The notes beneath the pieces were generated by a model. The model was not told the DNA's origin. It saw nothing but the letters and a program-made list of their open reading frames with translations, and made no database searches. A DNA stretch of 64,000 bases. It comes from Streptomyces iakyrus. GTDB taxonomy: Bacteria; Actinomycetota; Actinomycetes; Streptomycetales; Streptomycetaceae. Numbering within the stretch: position 1 is the first letter of the stretch; each line of letters begins with the position of its first letter. This document shows positions 23,884-32,494 of the stretch, in pieces. Where the stretch lies: the NCBI RefSeq assembly GCF_000717055.1, contig NZ_JNXI01000009.1:183142-247141 (forward strand), given 5' to 3'. A program made the position numbers and the translations under genes.

Positions 23884-25920
23884 GTGAGAACAGTCACGGC
23901 CAACTACGCCTGCACAGCGGGGATACGGGCAACGGGGCGCAGGCGCGGCCGCGCGATCGGACTGTTCCTGACCCTGCTCGCGATGACAGCCCTCTTCGCA
24001 ACCGCCACACCCGCCGTCGCCGCGGACACCCCCACTCCGGCCGCCTACCTCGCCGAGCGCCTCCGCGAGAACCCGGTCCACGTCTCCGACCAGTTCCCCC
24101 GCGAGGTCCCCCGCTCCAGCGCCCCCGACTTCTCCCGGATCGCGAAGAAGACCGGTGTCCCGACCTACGTCCTGGTCCTGCCGCTGCAGACCGGCGCGGA
24201 CGCCCGGCAGCTGCTCGGCGCGGTGCACGACCGGCTGGGGCGCGACGGGCTGTACGTCCTCTTCGAAGGGCCGGACATCACGGAGGCCAGGGCCTTCGGC
24301 GTCGACGCCCCCGCCGACGCCGCCGTCACCGTCGCACAGTACGAACTCCCCTACGACGCAGGCGCGTTGCTCAGCTTCGAGCGCTTCGCCGACGTCATCG
24401 CGCAGGGCGCCGAGAAGGCCACCGCCCGCGCCGAGGCCGCTCGTGAGAAGTACCAGGACGACGAACCCGCCGAGATGTACATCGGCCCGTCCGACCGCCA
24501 GAACCAGTCGTTCCTCACGGGCATCCTGCTCACCGGCGTACCCCTGTCGATTCTGCTGCTCGCGGCCTACGCGAGGCGCGGGCGCCCGAAGAAGCCCGTC
24601 CTGCGCCGGTTCGTCTGGGGCGCGGCCGTCCTCTCCGCCGCCGCTGTCGCCCTCACCGCCACCGTCGCCTTCGACCAGACCCGGTCCAGCGCGGCGGAGC
24701 CTCCCGCCCCCGCCGACCTGTCCGCCCGGGTGGAGCGGGTCGCGGCGGGGCTGAAGCAGGACCCGGTGTACGCCGATCCGGAGAGCCCGCGCGTCCTCGA
24801 CGCCCGTCAACTGGATCGGCTGCACGAGCGGATCCGGGACTTCCGGCGCTCCGACGGCGGCGGCCCGGTGTACGTCTCCCTCGTACCGCAGACGCCGGAG
24901 AGCGAATCGGCCGGCGACTCGGGGCTGTTCGCCGCGGCCGTACACGCCAAGGTGGGCCGGGACGGGGTGTACGTGGTCGCCGACCCGGCCGACGGCACGA
25001 TCGACGTCTACAACCACGGCCTGCGCCTGGACGGCAACCGCCTCTCCTTCGACGTACCGGACTCCGTCACACTGGGCGACAGCAGGGCGGACGAGGCCGA
25101 CGACCACCTCCTCGGTGAGCGCCTCGACGCGCTGATGACCTTCATCGACGACACCCCGCGCACCGACCGGCCCTGGTCCGAGCCCGCGCCCCCGGCGGCG
25201 CCGAACGCCACCCGCGAGACCGCCCTCCCCGCCCTGTTCTCCACGGACTTCTGGCCGGGCCTGTTCGTGGGCGCCTTCGCGGCCCTGCTGCTGTCGAGCC
25301 TCGTGGCCGGGGCGACAGGGATCGTCCAGGCAATTCGGCGGCGACGCTCCCCCGTACCCGAGCCGTCCGGCAGCCTCCCGCTCACCGCCCCGACCGAACC
25401 CTCGGTGTCCTACCTCCGGCGCACCGCTTACGCCGAACTAACTTCCCTCGCAGGTGAGTTCAGCGACCCGGACGACCGCGACCGCGCCTGGGACCACCTC
25501 GACGCCGCGCTGCTCCTGGTCGACGGCGACCCCGGGCGCGTCCGGCAGCCGGGGACGGACGCCCCGACCCTCGTCGCCGTGATCGTGCTCGCGCGAGCCG
25601 GCCGTGCCGGACTCGCCGGTGATCCGGCCGACCTCTGCTGCGGCGTCAACCCACTGCACGGGCCCGCCGCCCGCCGGCACCACGTCCGCGTCTCGGCCGG
25701 GGGCAACAGCCGCCGTCTGCTGCCCGTATGCCCGCTCTGCGGCGACACGGCCGTCGCCGCACCGGGCGACATCCCGGGCCGGCTGCTGAAGCTGCCCGAC
25801 CCCTCCCTGGGCAACGCCCGCTTGCCCTACTACGACGTGACCGACGGCCCCCTGACCGCCGTACCGCAAGGAATCGCCCGGCTCATCGACAAGGTGAGGG
25901 AGACCGCAGGTGTCCACTGA
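23884..25920 (+). CDS. Membrane protein with two repeated extracellular domains and a C-terminal Cys/NPLHG domain
   Basis: 678 residues. Signal peptide (LFLTLLAMTALFATATPAVA), extracellular domain 1 (about 45-200), a membrane segment (FLTGILLTGVPLSILLLAAYA), another near 245-265, extracellular domain 2 (about 280-430), a further membrane pair, then a cytoplasmic C-terminus. Domains 1 and 2 share 'L...ENPVHV / LKQDPVYA ... VYVSLVPQT ... LGRDGLYVLFEG / VGRDGVYVVADP', so they are a duplication. The C-terminus has CCGVNPLHG and VCPLCGD, probably a zinc site. GTG at 23884 follows GGGGGA. Overlaps its homolog at 25910 by 11 bp. Family not named by me. Confidence 0.72.
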   Translation: MRTVTANYACTAGIRATGRRRGRAIGLFLTLLAMTALFATATPAVAADTPTPAAYLAERLRENPVHVSDQFPREVPRSSAPDFSRIAKKTGVPTYVLVLPLQTGADARQLLGAVHDRLGRDGLYVLFEGPDITEARAFGVDAPADAAVTVAQYELPYDAGALLSFERFADVIAQGAEKATARAEAAREKYQDDEPAEMYIGPSDRQNQSFLTGILLTGVPLSILLLAAYARRGRPKKPVLRRFVWGAAVLSAAAVALTATVAFDQTRSSAAEPPAPADLSARVERVAAGLKQDPVYADPESPRVLDARQLDRLHERIRDFRRSDGGGPVYVSLVPQTPESESAGDSGLFAAAVHAKVGRDGVYVVADPADGTIDVYNHGLRLDGNRLSFDVPDSVTLGDSRADEADDHLLGERLDALMTFIDDTPRTDRPWSEPAPPAAPNATRETALPALFSTDFWPGLFVGAFAALLLSSLVAGATGIVQAIRRRRSPVPEPSGSLPLTAPTEPSVSYLRRTAYAELTSLAGEFSDPDDRDRAWDHLDAALLLVDGDPGRVRQPGTDAPTLVAVIVLARAGRAGLAGDPADLCCGVNPLHGPAARRHHVRVSAGGNSRRLLPVCPLCGDTAVAAPGDIPGRLLKLPDPSLGNARLPYYDVTDGPLTAVPQGIARLIDKVRETAGVH

Positions 25921-27163
25921 AGTCGACCAGAGCGCCGCGAAGCGCGTGATCACTGCCCTCGCGGCACTGCTGCTGACGGCGCTCACCACGACGGGCACCG
26001 CGGGCGCGGCGGACGGCGGCACCCCGAGCGCCGGGCAGCGCATCGCGAGCGCCCTGCGCACCTCGCCCGTCTACGTCGACGAGGCCTACGCCGAAGCAGT
26101 ACCGCCGTCCCGGCAACGGCAACTGGCGGACCGCATCCGCCGCACCGGCCTGCCCATCAAGGTCGTGCTCACACCGCTCACCAAGGGCGACGCCTTCGAC
26201 GGCGAATCCGCCCTCCTGGCCGGGACGGTCCGCGACCGGCTCCCGGAACGGCGCGACCTCGTCCTCATCACGTCGGACGGCGACTTCCCCGACTCCCTCC
26301 AGGGCTACGAGTGGCCCGGCGACACCCACCAGGCGCGCAGGGCCGTGACGGCCGCCGGGTTCCTGGACGAGATGCGGGACGCGGGCCTTGCGGACCTGAC
26401 GGCGAAGGCCGTGGACCTGGTGGCGGAGGGCAAGGGCGAGCAGCGCTACGAGGAGGCGATGCGCGACCTGGGCGGGCCGCCCCGCCCCACGCAGCCCGGC
26501 TCCGGCTCTGGCTCCAGTCCCGACTCCGGCTCCGGCATGACCGGCTGGTGGCTGTTCATCGCCGTACCCGCCCTGGCCCTGACCGCGCTCGCGACCCGCA
26601 CGGCTCTGCTCCGTTCCCGTAGGCCCAACCCGGCCGTCCCCCACGTCGTGTTCGCCACGGCCCGCGCGGCCGACGAGGCGCGGGTGCGGCGCCGTGCGGA
26701 GGCGGAGGTACTGGCGCTGGGCGAGGCGACCCACGCCGCCGACGTGGCCGCGACCCCCGGCCTCCAGCAGGCCCTCGACGCGTACGCCGCGGCCGGCACG
26801 GTTCTCGACGGGGCCCGGGGCCTGCCGGACCTGGCGGGCGCCCTGGCCCTGGCGCAGGAGGGCCGCGACGCCCTGACCGGTTCGCCCGGCCTTCCCCTCT
26901 GCTTCTTCAACCCCCTGCACGGCCGCGCGGCCCTGCGCACCGGCTGGCGTCCGCTCGGCCGCCGGGACCGGCTCGACGTGGCGGTGTGCCAGGAGTGCGC
27001 GGACGCGCTGCGGGACCGCCGCGCCCCGGAGGTGCTCCCCGACACGGACGAGGACGGCCGTAGGGTGCCCTACTTCGAGGTACCGGCGGGACGGAGCGTG
27101 TGGGCGGCGTCCGGGTACGGCTCGCTGATGTCCCCCTCGGCCGGTCTCGCCAGGGCCCGTTGA
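25910..27163 (+). CDS. Membrane protein, one extracellular domain plus C-terminal Cys/NPLHG domain
   Basis: 417 residues, shorter relative of the gene before it. Signal peptide (ITALAALLLTALTTTGTAGA), a single extracellular domain with SALRTSPVYVDEAYAEAVPP and LPIKVVLTPLTKGD, a Gly/Ser linker, a membrane helix (GWWLFIAVPALALTALATRT) and a cytoplasmic part ending LCFFNPLHG, VAVCQECADAL and VPYFEV. The Cys-NPLHG-CxxC arrangement matches 23884. GTG at 25910 lies inside the end of the upstream gene, giving coupling. The stop codon falls inside the first unit of a 53-bp tandem repeat. Function unknown. Confidence 0.72.
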   Translation: MSTEVDQSAAKRVITALAALLLTALTTTGTAGAADGGTPSAGQRIASALRTSPVYVDEAYAEAVPPSRQRQLADRIRRTGLPIKVVLTPLTKGDAFDGESALLAGTVRDRLPERRDLVLITSDGDFPDSLQGYEWPGDTHQARRAVTAAGFLDEMRDAGLADLTAKAVDLVAEGKGEQRYEEAMRDLGGPPRPTQPGSGSGSSPDSGSGMTGWWLFIAVPALALTALATRTALLRSRRPNPAVPHVVFATARAADEARVRRRAEAEVLALGEATHAADVAATPGLQQALDAYAAAGTVLDGARGLPDLAGALALAQEGRDALTGSPGLPLCFFNPLHGRAALRTGWRPLGRRDRLDVAVCQECADALRDRRAPEVLPDTDEDGRRVPYFEVPAGRSVWAASGYGSLMSPSAGLARAR

Positions 27164-27271
27164 ACGGGCGCGGCCCCGTTCTGCCCACGGCCGCCGGTCT
27201 CGCCGAGGCCCGTTGAACGGGCACGGCTCCCTGGTGCCCCCGTCGGCCGGTCTCGGCAGGGGCCGTTGATC
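27141..27271. repeat. 53-bp tandem repeat, two and a half units
   Basis: CCGGTCTCGCC begins at 27141, 27194 and 27247, an exact 53-bp period. Each unit continues RGGCCCGTTGAACGGGC, whose GCCCGTT/CGGGC arms can form a hairpin; the third unit is altered (GGCCGTTGATC). Unit 1 supplies the stop codon of the gene at 25910 and unit 3 the stop codon of the convergent LCP remnant. The hairpins probably act as terminators. Confidence 0.75.
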
Positions 27272-28222
27272 AGCCGGGCGGTCGGTCCTCGCGCAAGGCG
27301 TCGAACAGGGCACGGGCGCGACGGTCGTCCCACTTCACCGCGCTGCCCTTGGGGGTGCGCAGGTCAGGGTCGGCCACGGGCACGTTGAGCTGCCGCCCTC
27401 CGCGGCCCGTGGCCTTCCGCAGGGCCTCGAACAGCCCCATGAGGTCCGGCAGTTCGGTGCCCTCGTCGACGATGAGCGTGTCGAGGCCCGCGTCCAGGGT
27501 CGGGAACGACTTCGACGGGTCGGCGAGGGTGGACGGGGTGGCGGCCTTCCGGGCGAGGGCGGCGAGGAATCTCTGCTGGTTGCGGGTGCGGCCCAGGTCC
27601 CCCTGTTCCTCCTGCTTGCGCTGCCGTACGAAGGCCAGCGCCTCGGCGCCGTCGAGGGTCTGGCAGCCGGCGGGCAGATTCGCTCCGGAGTCCTTGTCCC
27701 GCACGGGTCGGCCCAGACACAGGTCGACGCCGCCGACGGCGTCCACCACCCCCACGAAGCCGGCGAAGCCGGGATCACCGAGTCGGTGCGGCGGCCCTCG
27801 GCCGAGCCGGTGTTGAGATCCTTCCGGTCCTGCGCGGACAGTCCCTCGCGGCTGTCGGAGCCGACGACCAGGTAGGTGGTGCCCTCACCGGCCGGCACCC
27901 GGGCGCCGAGCGCGCCGAGGTCGACCTCCTGGTTGAGCCGGGTGTCTGCCCAGACGTACGTACCGGCCCCGCCGAGCACCAGCGCGGACGCCAGGACGGC
28001 GGCCGTACGCAGGTACCTCCGGCCCCTGCCCGCCCGGCGCCGCGGGTTCCTGCTGCCGCGCCCGCCGCGGTGGTCCGGGCCGCTGTCGTAGCGGCCGGGG
28101 GCGGCGGGCGAGGGCATGCCGGGCAGGGGGGCGGTGCGGATCGAGGGCGGGGGAACGAGGGGTTCCCGCCGCGGGCTCCACTCCGGTGGGGATTCTCCCA
28201 GCCGGTCGGTCCAGTCGCTCAT
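27270..28222 (-). pseudogene. LytR-CpsA-Psr (LCP) family gene with internal deletion and frameshift
   Basis: LCP proteins transfer wall polymers to peptidoglycan. The N-terminal part (28222 to about 27780) has a cytoplasmic head, a membrane helix (LRTAAVLASALVLGGAGTYV) and the start of the LCP domain, TTYLVVGSDSREGLS and GSAEGRRTDSV. The reading then jumps straight to FAGFVGVVDAVGGVDLC in another frame, continuing RQRKQEEQGDLGRTRNQQRF to the stop at 27270. About 60-70 residues with the catalytic 'SxPRDS' Arg and following helices are missing. So the gene is inactivated. The junction lies near 27770-27780. Confidence 0.8.
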
Positions 28223-28255
28223 CGACGCCTCGAAGGTGCTGTGGGGGCTCTCGGG

Positions 28256-30474
28256 TCAGCGCATCGGCACACTCCTATACGGAACGGGCCCGCCGATCTG
28301 TTCAGCGGCAGTCCCGGACCGCTGCATCCGCTGCCACCGCAGCCGGCTGCCGAGCAGCAGCGCGACCAGCGACTGGATGACGACGAGATACATCAACTGC
28401 CGGTAGACGACGATCTGGAACGGCATCGACCACAGGGCCCGCACCGGCTCGCCGTCGAGTCTCAGCGCGTAGCCGGAGCAGACGATCTGGACGCCCAGGA
28501 ACGCGAACCAGACCGCGGCGGACTCCCACGGGTCGCGGAACAGCACGCCGTACAGCGCGTACACGTCGATGACGGGCGCGAGCAGCGGCAAAGCGACCTG
28601 GAACAGCGCGAGATACGTCAGCCCGCGCCGCCCGAACCGCCCGGCCGGGCCCCTGCCGAGGAGAGCTCCCCGGTGCTTCCACATGGCCTGCAGCGTGCCG
28701 TAGCACCACCGGTACCGCTGCCGCCACAACTGCCGCAGGCTGGTGGGAACTTCGGTCCAGGCGACGGCGGACTCCTCGTACAGCACCCGCCAGCCGGACC
28801 GCCACAGGGCCATCGTCAGGTCGGTGTCCTCGGCGAGGGTGTCCTCGCTGACCCCGCCGACCCCGATCACGGCGTCCCGCCGGAACGCCCCGATGGCACC
28901 CGGCACGGTCGGCATGCACTCCAGCACCTCGAACATGCGCCGGTCGAGGTTGAACCCGAAGACGTACTCCAGGTGCTGCCATCTGGCCAGCAGACTGCGC
29001 CGGTTGCCGACCTTGGTGTTGCCGCTGACGGCACCCACGGCCGGGTGTGCGAGCGGCTGGACGATCCGCTCGACGGCGTCGGGCTCGAAGACGGTGTCCG
29101 CGTCGACCATCACGACGATGTCGTACCGGGCGTGTGCGATCCCGGTGTTGAGGGCGGCGGCTTTGCCCGCGTTGGCCTGCCGTACGACCTCCACCCGCGC
29201 GTCCCCCATGGTCTCGGCGATGTCGGCGGTCCGGTCGGTGGACCCGTCGTCGATCACGACGACCTGGAGCCGCCGGTGGGTGGAGTCGAGCAGCGACCGC
29301 AAGGTCGACCCGATCCCGGCCTCCTCGTTGTACGCAGGGACCAGCACGGTCACCGGCCCCGACGTCTCCCGCATCCAGGGCGCACCGGTCCGGAACCGCT
29401 CCAGCCGCCGCACATGGGCGCGGGCGAAGAGGGCGAGCAGCAACAGCCGCAGCACGCCGAGGCCGCCGGCGACGCCGAGGATCCAGATCATGGCGGTGGC
29501 GAAGGCCTGGCCGAGACCGGTGACGTGGATCAGTCCCCGCCCGGCCCATTTCTGAACGAGGGACGGGGAGGCGTACGGCACGAGCCCGAGCCCGTCGGAC
29601 ACGGTGGTGAACCGATCGACGCCCGGGTTCTTCAGGAGCCTGCGCGCCTCCGCGTAAGCGCTCTCCGTCTGACTCAGCTGCCGGACGATCCCCTGCACCG
29701 GCTTGCGCGACCCCTTGTCGGCGGCGACGAGCACGTACCCGTACCCGGCGGCCCGCCGCGCGGCCTGCCACTCGCGTCCGCACAGGGTGTCGGGGCTGGT
29801 GGTGCGGGGCATCCGCAGCAGGTTCGTCCGCCGTCCGGTGGCCCCGGCGAGGGCACTCTGGGTCAGCTCCAACTCGGCCCGGAAACGCGGCGCGGAGGAC
29901 TCCCCGAGGACGGCCCCGGTATAGGTGTTGGACCCGATCTCATGCCCCTCGGCCCGGATCCGCTGTGTGAGTTCCGGATGCCGGGCGGCCTGGGAGCCGT
30001 GCACGAAGAAGGTCGCCCGCGCGTTGTGCCGTCGCAGCAGGTCGAGGAGCCGGGGTGTCCAGACGGGGTCGGGACCCCCGTCGAAGGTGAGCGCGACGGT
30101 CCGGGCGGGCATCGCCCCGGTCCGTATCCCGTCCCGGTTGATCCCGATCACGGGCCCGCCGCGGGCGACGACGTCGGGCACGGGAGCCGTACAGGGCGAC
30201 CGCGCCTTGGCGGCGTCGACCTCGTGCCGGGTCCAGCCTTCGAAGATCAGCAGGGCGAAGACGAGGGGGAGGGTGAGGGCGAGGAGGAGCCAGTGGGCTC
30301 GGGGGTCGCGGGATTGTTTGTGACGGGCCCGGGTTTTGGCTTTGGTGTTGCCCTTGGCTTTGGACGGGGCGGGGGTCAGGGGGCGTCACCGCCCCCGGGC
30401 ACTTCTTCACGGCCGCCTCGGGAGCCGCTGCCTCTTCTCGGCTTGGGGCGCTTGGTGTTGTGGGGGGTTCGCAT
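28256..30474 (-). CDS. Bifunctional polysaccharide deacetylase / GT2 glycosyltransferase, apparent frameshift near start
   Basis: Membrane protein of about 740 residues if read across one frameshift. N-terminal basic tail, membrane helix ([18 protein letters not shown]), an extracellular NodB-like domain ([28 protein letters not shown]; note GG for the usual DD), then a second helix and a GT2 domain ([28 protein letters not shown] in [22 protein letters not shown] = QxxRW) and C-terminal helices. It probably makes and modifies a surface amino-sugar polymer. The natural start ATG at 30474 is out of frame with the rest; a run of five G (30379-30383) marks the shift. No ATG/GTG/TTG start lies in the main frame before 30187. 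Confidence 0.8.
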
Positions 30475-30587
30475 GGGCCGGGAGTGTAGTTACGCGTCGG
30501 CGATTGGATGGCCGTAACAGCAAATTCCACGAGGCCGCGGCGCCCCCGACCGCATGCCGGTTCCCCATCGAGACTGCCCGGGGTGGC

Positions 30588-30842
30588 TCAGCGCTCGGCG
30601 ACGAACGACCCCATGCCCCGGGTGGTGACGATCAGCCCTTCTTCCCGCAAGGCTGCGGTGGCCTTACGAACAGTCTCGCGAGCAACTCCGAACTCCTGCT
30701 CCAGCTTCACCTCGGAGATCAAGCCGCGCACCGGGTACTCGCCACTGGCGATGCGCTGCCGAACGACTTCGGCGATCTGCTGCCACTTCGGCCTGGTGGG
30801 GTCAAATTCGAACACCAGTGAACTGTACGTACGACCCTCCAT
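30588..30842 (-). CDS. Short GntR-family transcriptional regulator
   Basis: 84 residues, consisting only of the GntR winged helix: WQQIAEVVRQRIASGEY, EVKLEQEFGVARETVRKA and ALREEGLIVTTRGMGSFV. There is no effector-binding domain, which is common for the small GntR genes of streptomycete accessory loci. Divergent from the two small genes at 30978-31606; a palindrome lies in the 135-bp gap and is a candidate operator. Confidence 0.85.
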   Translation of the reverse strand: MEGRTYSSLVFEFDPTRPKWQQIAEVVRQRIASGEYPVRGLISEVKLEQEFGVARETVRKATAALREEGLIVTTRGMGSFVAER

Positions 30843-30902
30843 GAAGGCATAGAAGCTCCTCTCAGCCCATATGGGTAGACAGGCCTGTACAAGTAGCTCT
30901 AC

Positions 30903-30920
30903 GGTCTGTCACGACAGACC
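30903..30920. promoter_or_regulatory. Perfect inverted repeat, candidate GntR operator
   Basis: GGTCTGTC-AC-GACAGACC, 8-bp arms with a 2-nt spacer, midway between the divergent GntR gene and the gene at 30978. Size and place fit a dimeric regulator. Binding is inferred. Confidence 0.5.
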
Positions 30921-30977
30921 CCGGCGACGGATGGTGGCCGTCCCGGGGCATGGCCAACGCTACGAAGGAGCGCCGAC

Positions 30978-31268
30978 ATGCTGGACCTTACCGTCCGCAC
31001 CCTCGCGTGGATGCTGAGCCTCTGCACCCCACGCCCTCGCGGCCGTCACCGCCTCGGCGCGGTGCCGCCCCTGCGGATCGTCCCCATCCCGCCCCCGCCG
31101 ACCCGCTTCACCGAACTGCTGGACGGCACCGCATGCCGCCTGGTGCGCCCCTACGTCCTGGACCCCGCCGAACACCGCCGCCAACGCGAACGCCGTCGAG
31201 CCGCCCTCGGCACGGATGTGGGCGCTAAGCGCATCCACGGAGTGCGCGTACCGGTGGCCACCCGATGA
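30978..31268 (+). CDS. Small hypothetical protein of a GntR-linked locus
   Basis: 96 residues, Arg- and Pro-rich, with TELLDGTACRLVRPYVLDPAE, a block I recall from many small streptomycete proteins next to short GntR or helix-turn-helix genes. ATG at 30978 has AAGGAG at good distance. Stop overlaps the next start (ATGA). No domain recognised; likely a partner of the zinc-ribbon protein after it. Confidence 0.6.
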   Translation: MLDLTVRTLAWMLSLCTPRPRGRHRLGAVPPLRIVPIPPPPTRFTELLDGTACRLVRPYVLDPAEHRRQRERRRAALGTDVGAKRIHGVRVPVATR

Positions 31269-31606
31269 CGCGCCCGGCGATGCGGATGTGCACCCGCTGC
31301 GAACGCTCCACAGGCACACCGGTCCCCATCCGGCAGTTCCGGGCCCCGGCAGGCCTACCCCTCACCATCTACGCCTGCCAGGAGTGCATCTCTCACTACC
31401 CGGCCCTGGAGGGCGCGGTCGGTCTCCTGCAATCCCCCTACCGCCACTCGCGGATGACGCTCCACGTCTACCGAATCGACGCCGGAGGCGCCGTCACGGA
31501 GGACTGCGGAAAGGTCGAGATCACGGCCGGCGGCTCCGCCGAGCCCGTGCCGTACACCTCCGCATATCCGCCGTGCGCCTGCGCTGGATGCAGGGCGACG
31601 CGATAG
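31265..31606 (+). CDS. Small protein with paired CxxC motifs
   Basis: 113 residues. CTRCERSTG near the N-terminus and ACQEC about 30 residues later give a four-Cys treble-clef-like zinc site; a further CACAGC lies at the end. Coupled to the gene before it by ATGA. Followed by a strong hairpin. May bind nucleic acid or be a structural zinc protein; function unknown. Confidence 0.62.
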   Translation: MTRPAMRMCTRCERSTGTPVPIRQFRAPAGLPLTIYACQECISHYPALEGAVGLLQSPYRHSRMTLHVYRIDAGGAVTEDCGKVEITAGGSAEPVPYTSAYPPCACAGCRATR

Positions 31607-31630
31607 CAAAAACCCCGGTTACACCGACGA

Positions 31631-31660
31631 CCCCGGGCACGGACGACCGAGTGCCCGGGG
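31631..31660 (+). terminator. Strong hairpin after the GntR-linked pair
   Basis: CCCCGGGCAC pairs perfectly with GTGCCCGGGG (10 bp) around a 10-nt loop, 25 bp after the stop at 31606. No T-run. It isolates the locus from cassette 2. Confidence 0.75.
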
Positions 31661-31740
31661 CCGCCATGGCTGAGGCACGATCTGGGAACAACTCCGCGCC
31701 ACTACACCCTCATACGCCCCAAATGCCCTGCGCAGCTCCC

Positions 31741-31779
31741 AGTTCGCTCTGGCGAAACCGAGAACCTCACCGATAGCGT
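31741..31779 (+). promoter_or_regulatory. Promoter region of the cassette 2 lipoprotein gene
   Basis: The block AGTTCGCTCTGGCGAA (31741-31756) and a -10-like TAGCGT (31774-31779) lie 82 and 49 bp before the GTG at 31823. The same block and a -10-like element recur at exactly the same distances before the remnant start at 34006, which supports a real promoter. Sigma factor unknown. Confidence 0.5.
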
Positions 31780-31822
31780 CTGTCTCCCTGACCTCACATC
31801 TGTCTCACGGGGAGTATCCACT

Positions 31823-32494
31823 GTGAAGCGCCGCCCTTTGCCCGTTGCTGCCGCGCTGGCGGCAACGGCAGCACTGCTGTTGACGGCCTGCGGTAGCGGG
31901 GACGACAAGTCCAGCGACAACGACAAGATCGCAGGCGCCGACCAGGGAGCGAAGACGCCGAAGGAGTCGGCATCACCTTCGGGAGCACCGGCAGAGGACA
32001 AGCCGGACGGCGTGGACGTCTCTTTGCCCAAGGACATGAACCTGGTCTTCGACTGGGACAGGCCGAAGGACAAGAACGAGGCGGCTGCGATGGATGATGC
32101 GGCGAACTACGTCCGGGCCATCTATCGAGGCGTCGACAAGCGTACGACCAAGGACGCCTCTCTGGTCGCCTACTCGACAGGCGATGGGACGAGCTACGCG
32201 AAGACGCAAATCAACGCCCGACTGGACGGCGGTTGGACAGCGTACGGCACACGGCGCCATTACCAGGCCACTACCCGCTCCGCGCCGAACGGCAACTCCG
32301 TGGAGGTTGCGTTCTGTGTAGATTCGAGCAAATTCTACTCCAAGGAGATCAAGACCGGTAAGGTCCTGAAGGGCACCCCCAGCATCTCGTCCTTCGACTA
32401 CTTCAAGATCGTCATGGTCAAGCTCCCCACTGGAGATGGTCTGTGGCAGGCTTCCAAGGTTTACGTCGAGGCCAAGGCGGCGAAGTGCCAGTGA
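31823..32494 (+). CDS. Secreted lipoprotein of cassette 2
   Basis: 223-residue lipoprotein with lipobox LLLTACGSGDD and a charged linker, then a domain with MNLVFDWDRPKDKNEAAA, VEVAFCVDSSKFYSKEIKTG and an end EAKAAKC. Same plan as the lipoprotein at 11378 (signal, acidic linker, one Cys in a 'xFCVD/TYCTD' strand, final Cys). GTG at 31823 follows CGGGGAG. Its stop overlaps the next gene (GTGA). Surface role in the export cassette inferred. Confidence 0.8.
   Translation: MKRRPLPVAAALAATAALLLTACGSGDDKSSDNDKIAGADQGAKTPKESASPSGAPAEDKPDGVDVSLPKDMNLVFDWDRPKDKNEAAAMDDAANYVRAIYRGVDKRTTKDASLVAYSTGDGTSYAKTQINARLDGGWTAYGTRRHYQATTRSAPNGNSVEVAFCVDSSKFYSKEIKTGKVLKGTPSISSFDYFKIVMVKLPTGDGLWQASKVYVEAKAAKCQ

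Noticed and set aside
23507..23903. Open frames on both strands in the gap before 23884
   Set aside because: No ribosome site, no motif, Arg/Ser/Pro bias; treated as promoter region.
28070..30517. 815-codon plus-strand open frame
   Set aside because: Shadow of the deacetylase-glycosyltransferase gene.
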